Source of the DNA: Lachnospiraceae bacterium
Lineage (GTDB): Bacteria > Bacillota > Clostridia > Lachnospirales > Lachnospiraceae
Assembly (NCBI GenBank): GCA_021199475.1
Contig: JAJQHZ010000117.1
Location: 1-53,108, forward strand
Direction: 5' to 3'
DNA: 53,108 nt
Positions within the stretch are counted from its first letter, which is position 1; the number at the start of each line of letters is the position of its first letter. A program made the translations under genes and the position numbers. Positions 50,800 through 53,108 of this stretch are shown here, in pieces. The notes under the pieces were generated by a model that saw only the letters and a list, made by a program, of their open reading frames with translations, searched no databases and was not told the origin of the DNA.

Positions 50800-50856
50800 A
50801 TATTACACACCGAATCCATTCAAATCAATTCAACTTCATCGTTCAGAATTTCCAAA
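50800..50856 (-). promoter_or_regulatory. Shared regulon promoter C (broken hydrolase)
   Basis: Minus strand: TTTGGAAA (50856-50849), 17 bases, GAATTGATT (50831-50823), 17 bases, TAATAT (50805-50800). Confidence 0.75.
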
Positions 50857-50963
50857 ACGGAAAGTGAAACAGCAAAATAATTATCCACTTTTCACCAATT
50901 CATCCTGTAATTCATGTCAAAATATGTTCAAAGCAATCGATCCCGTCTTCCGTCGTAGTACTA

Positions 50964-52250
50964 GTACAATGTTTTTAAAATAACTCGACTTTATTTACAT
51001 CTTGTGGTATAATACTTTTATCCAATATCAGGAGGAGCATACCATGGGTAGAAAAGTCGAAAAAATAACTCTTACATCCGAAGAACGAGAGTATCTCGAA
51101 CTGCAAACGCGAGCACGAACAATTCAGGCTCAAACAGTTTGCAGGGCAAGAATATTGCTTCTTCGATCAGAGGGTACTGCTATAAATGAAATAGCAGATA
51201 AGGTCGGTCTTAACCGATGCAGTGTTATTCTTTGTCTTAAAAAATTCAAAGAAGGCGGTATCGAAAATGCTCTCTTTGATGCCCCCGGTCGTGGCCGCAA
51301 TGCGGAGATTACAGATGATGAAAAAGCCTGGATTATTAATATTGCGTGTCAGAAGCCGACCGATTTTGGCTATGCTGCTGAAACATGGACATATGCAAAG
51401 CTGACCTCACACATTAATAAAACTGCGGAATCAGCTGGGTATACAAGGCTTTCAACGATACATAAAAGCACGGTTCATACCATTCTGGATGCAGCCGAGA
51501 TCAAGCCTTTTCGCATTAAGTATTACTGTGAGAAACGCGATCCCGATTTTGACGAGAAAATGCATAATGTCTTACTTGCTTATAAGCAGCTTTCTTTTCA
51601 GCTTGATGAAGGCGGCAACCTGCTGCTTCCAGAAGAAAGTGAGGAGACCGTCCATGTACTTTCCTATGATGAAAAGCCAGGTATTCAGGCAATTGCTACA
51701 ACATCAGAAGACCTCCTTCCTGATGAAAAACATGGCTGTAGATCCAGAGACTATGAGTATAAGAGGCTTGGCACTCTGTCACTTTTGGCCGGGATTGATT
51801 TTCAAACGGGAGAAGCAATACCTCTCGTCAGCGCAACACACAACAGCAAAGACTATATAGAATTCTTGAAGCTGCTTGATGATAAATATCCAAAGGGCGA
51901 TAAAATACGACTTGTGCTTGATAATTTAAAGGTTCATACCTCAGAAGAAACCAGAAAATATCTTGCAACTGTACCAAGCAGGTTCGAATTCGTATTTACG
52001 CCTAAACATGGATCATGGCTTAATATGGTAGAAGGCTTTTTCAGCAAGATGACCAAACAAATGCTTCGCGGAATCCGGGTTAAATCCAAAGAAGAACTAA
52101 AGGAGCGGATCTATTTATACTTTGATGAGATCAATCAGGAGCCTGTTGTGTACCATTGGAAATATAACCTGGACGATATCGATGTATCAGAGGAAGTCAT
52201 AGTGGATACGCTCCCGCTGAAAAAGTCGAGTTAAATATCGAACGTTATAC
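50964..52250 (+). mobile_element. IS630-family insertion sequence, complete
   Basis: Imperfect ~29-bp terminal inverted repeats: GTACAATGTTTTTAAAATAA followed by CTCGACTTT at the left (50964-50992) and the reverse complement GTATAACGTTCGATATTTAA + CTCGACTTT at the right (52250-52222). TA occurs directly outside both ends (50962-50963, 52251-52252), the target duplication of the family. One transposase gene inside. It inserted about 100 bp upstream of promoter C. Confidence 0.85.
51044..52234 (+). CDS. IS630-family transposase
   Basis: 396 residues from ATG 51044 (AGGAGGAGCATACC upstream). The N-terminal helix-turn-helix region (INEIADKVGLNRCSVILCLK, PGRGRNAEITDDEK) is followed by the DDE catalytic domain: SYDEKPGIQAI, LVLDNLKVHTSEETRKYL and FTPKHGSWLNMVEGFFSKM, giving the D, D and E residues. 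The frame is intact, so the element may be active. Confidence 0.95.
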   Translation: MGRKVEKITLTSEEREYLELQTRARTIQAQTVCRARILLLRSEGTAINEIADKVGLNRCSVILCLKKFKEGGIENALFDAPGRGRNAEITDDEKAWIINIACQKPTDFGYAAETWTYAKLTSHINKTAESAGYTRLSTIHKSTVHTILDAAEIKPFRIKYYCEKRDPDFDEKMHNVLLAYKQLSFQLDEGGNLLLPEESEETVHVLSYDEKPGIQAIATTSEDLLPDEKHGCRSRDYEYKRLGTLSLLAGIDFQTGEAIPLVSATHNSKDYIEFLKLLDDKYPKGDKIRLVLDNLKVHTSEETRKYLATVPSRFEFVFTPKHGSWLNMVEGFFSKMTKQMLRGIRVKSKEELKERIYLYFDEINQEPVVYHWKYNLDDIDVSEEVIVDTLPLKKSS

Positions 52251-52336
52251 TAGGAAAATTCCGACGTTTCTTGATTAGTCTCCACTAACTCTTTTTGCTG
52301 AAATGCCCGAAACCCTCTTAATTACTGGAAAAATTT

Positions 52337-52359
52337 ATGCCCATTGTGGGCATTTTTTT
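52337..52359 (+). terminator. Intrinsic terminator after the IS630 element
   Basis: ATGCCCATTGTGGGCATTTTTTT: short stem ATGCCC/GGGCAT with a T run. It ends rightward transcription before the next transposase. Confidence 0.75.
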
Positions 52360-52491
52360 ATTGAAAAATTTTTTATAGTATGATATAATAATGGTACTTC
52401 ATGGTACTCTGTAATCAGTTAATCTGCGGACTGTTTTTTGCAGCAAAAACAGTTACAGCGCGGACTGCACACCTTGTCTGGAGGGGGATTT

Positions 52492-53108
52492 ATGGCATAT
52501 TTTTTAAGACAGGAAAAAAAGAAAAAGGGACTTTATCTTCAAATGTATGATTCTTTCTGGGACAAAGAGAAGAAAGAGTCGCGCACAAAAAGCGTCATGG
52601 CATTCGGCTATGTCGAGGACCTTATCTCCGATGAAATCCCGGATCCGGTTGCTTACTATAAGGATTATGTAAAACAGAAAAACGAAGAACGCGCGGCAAC
52701 TCTGGCGGAGGAAACCCGTCCGCGTGCTTTTTCCACCCCTGTAGAAAAACATGTCGGCCACTTTCTCCTCCACACTCTTTTAGATGAGCTTGATGTCAAA
52801 AAAACCATCGACATACTTGCATCACAAATGCGCTTTCAGTTTAGTATTTACGATATGATGGCACAGCTTATTTATGCCAGGATCCTTTATCCATGCTCCA
52901 AATCCAAAACAGTTTCCGCTGTTTTTCCGCATCTTTACAACAATGTATCAATTTCGGAAGACCAGGTTTATGACGGCTGTGCTTTTATCGGGGAATCTTA
53001 CAAAAAATACATTGAACTTTTCAACCACTGCTACGAGCAGTACTACAAGAGGAATTTCGGAAAAGTTTTCTTTGACTGCACCAATTATTACTTCGAGATC
53101 GACCTGCC
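52492..53108 (+). CDS. IS1634-family transposase, N-terminal part
   Basis: ATG 52492 behind GGAGGGGGATTT; open to the window edge (about 205 codons). Product begins MAYFLRQEKKKKGLYLQMYD and continues KSVMAFGYVEDLISDEIPDP, ILYPCSKSKTVSAVF and VFFDCTNYYFEIDL, the first catalytic Asp block of IS1634-type transposases (also called IS4-like Tpase). The rest, including terminal repeats, lies outside. Confidence 0.85.
   Translation, partial: MAYFLRQEKKKKGLYLQMYDSFWDKEKKESRTKSVMAFGYVEDLISDEIPDPVAYYKDYVKQKNEERAATLAEETRPRAFSTPVEKHVGHFLLHTLLDELDVKKTIDILASQMRFQFSIYDMMAQLIYARILYPCSKSKTVSAVFPHLYNNVSISEDQVYDGCAFIGESYKKYIELFNHCYEQYYKRNFGKVFFDCTNYYFEIDL

Overview
The window reads as chromosomal DNA of a Gram-positive anaerobe of the class Clostridia, most likely Lachnospiraceae. 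I base this on strong AGGAGG ribosome-binding sites, roughly half G+C, a spore-maturation gene (spmA), YhaM, ComEB-type dCMP deaminase, an RlmD-type methyltransferase with the C-terminal tail I associate with clostridial members, and many ABC importers. Genus-level placement is not possible by reading alone. No rRNA, tRNA or CRISPR array was seen.

Layout. 1-2.95 kb is mobile debris: the start of a RelB/DinJ antitoxin gene, the 5' part of a group IIC intron sitting just behind a terminator, and a small element (serine-recombinase remnant plus an AlbA_2/ATPase gene) lodged in the 3' end of rlmD and flanked by 23-bp direct repeats. 2.9-7.1 kb is housekeeping (rlmD, yhaM, comEB, an XRE regulator) with unusual minisatellites. 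7.6-14.2 kb holds a GH127 beta-L-arabinofuranosidase and a sulfonate-type ABC importer divergent from a LacI-family regulator whose leader could fold in two mutually exclusive ways. 14.3-24 kb has spmA, a frameshifted uridine kinase, thymidine kinase, a FecCD/FecE importer without its binding protein, a polar amino-acid importer, a HicAB toxin-antitoxin pair and a glycosyltransferase fused to a MarR-like domain. 24.4-28.4 kb carries a radical SAM protein, a DUF308 protein, a TetR regulator and two small proteins.

The most interesting part is 28.5-50.8 kb. On the minus strand a probable long operon runs oppA-oppB-oppC-oppD-oppF, a four-helix membrane protein, an 81-residue unknown, a MATE exporter (interrupted by an in-frame TGA), two paralogous 2,4-diacetylphloroglucinol/phloretin hydrolase-like C-C hydrolases around an SDR protein that lacks the catalytic Tyr and Lys, and a large alpha/beta hydrolase. 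A LysR regulator precedes it. A second, more AT-rich block (46.4-50.8 kb) has a paralogous LysR gene, a paralogous alpha/beta hydrolase broken by one amber codon, a secreted 604-residue protein of unknown function built from two related halves, and a scrap of a third alpha/beta hydrolase. Three promoters, one in front of oppA, one in front of the secreted protein and one in front of the broken hydrolase, share the same spaced architecture: TTTGGAAA, 17 bases, GAATTGATT, 17 bases, a -10 box. This ties the two blocks into one regulon, most simply a LysR-controlled uptake and C-C bond hydrolysis system for acylphloroglucinol-like or related plant or microbial ketones. The substrate is inference.

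Between the two blocks lies a MoxR-DUF58-DUF4129 operon. The right end contains a complete IS630-family element with TA target duplication and the start of an IS1634-family transposase that runs off the window.
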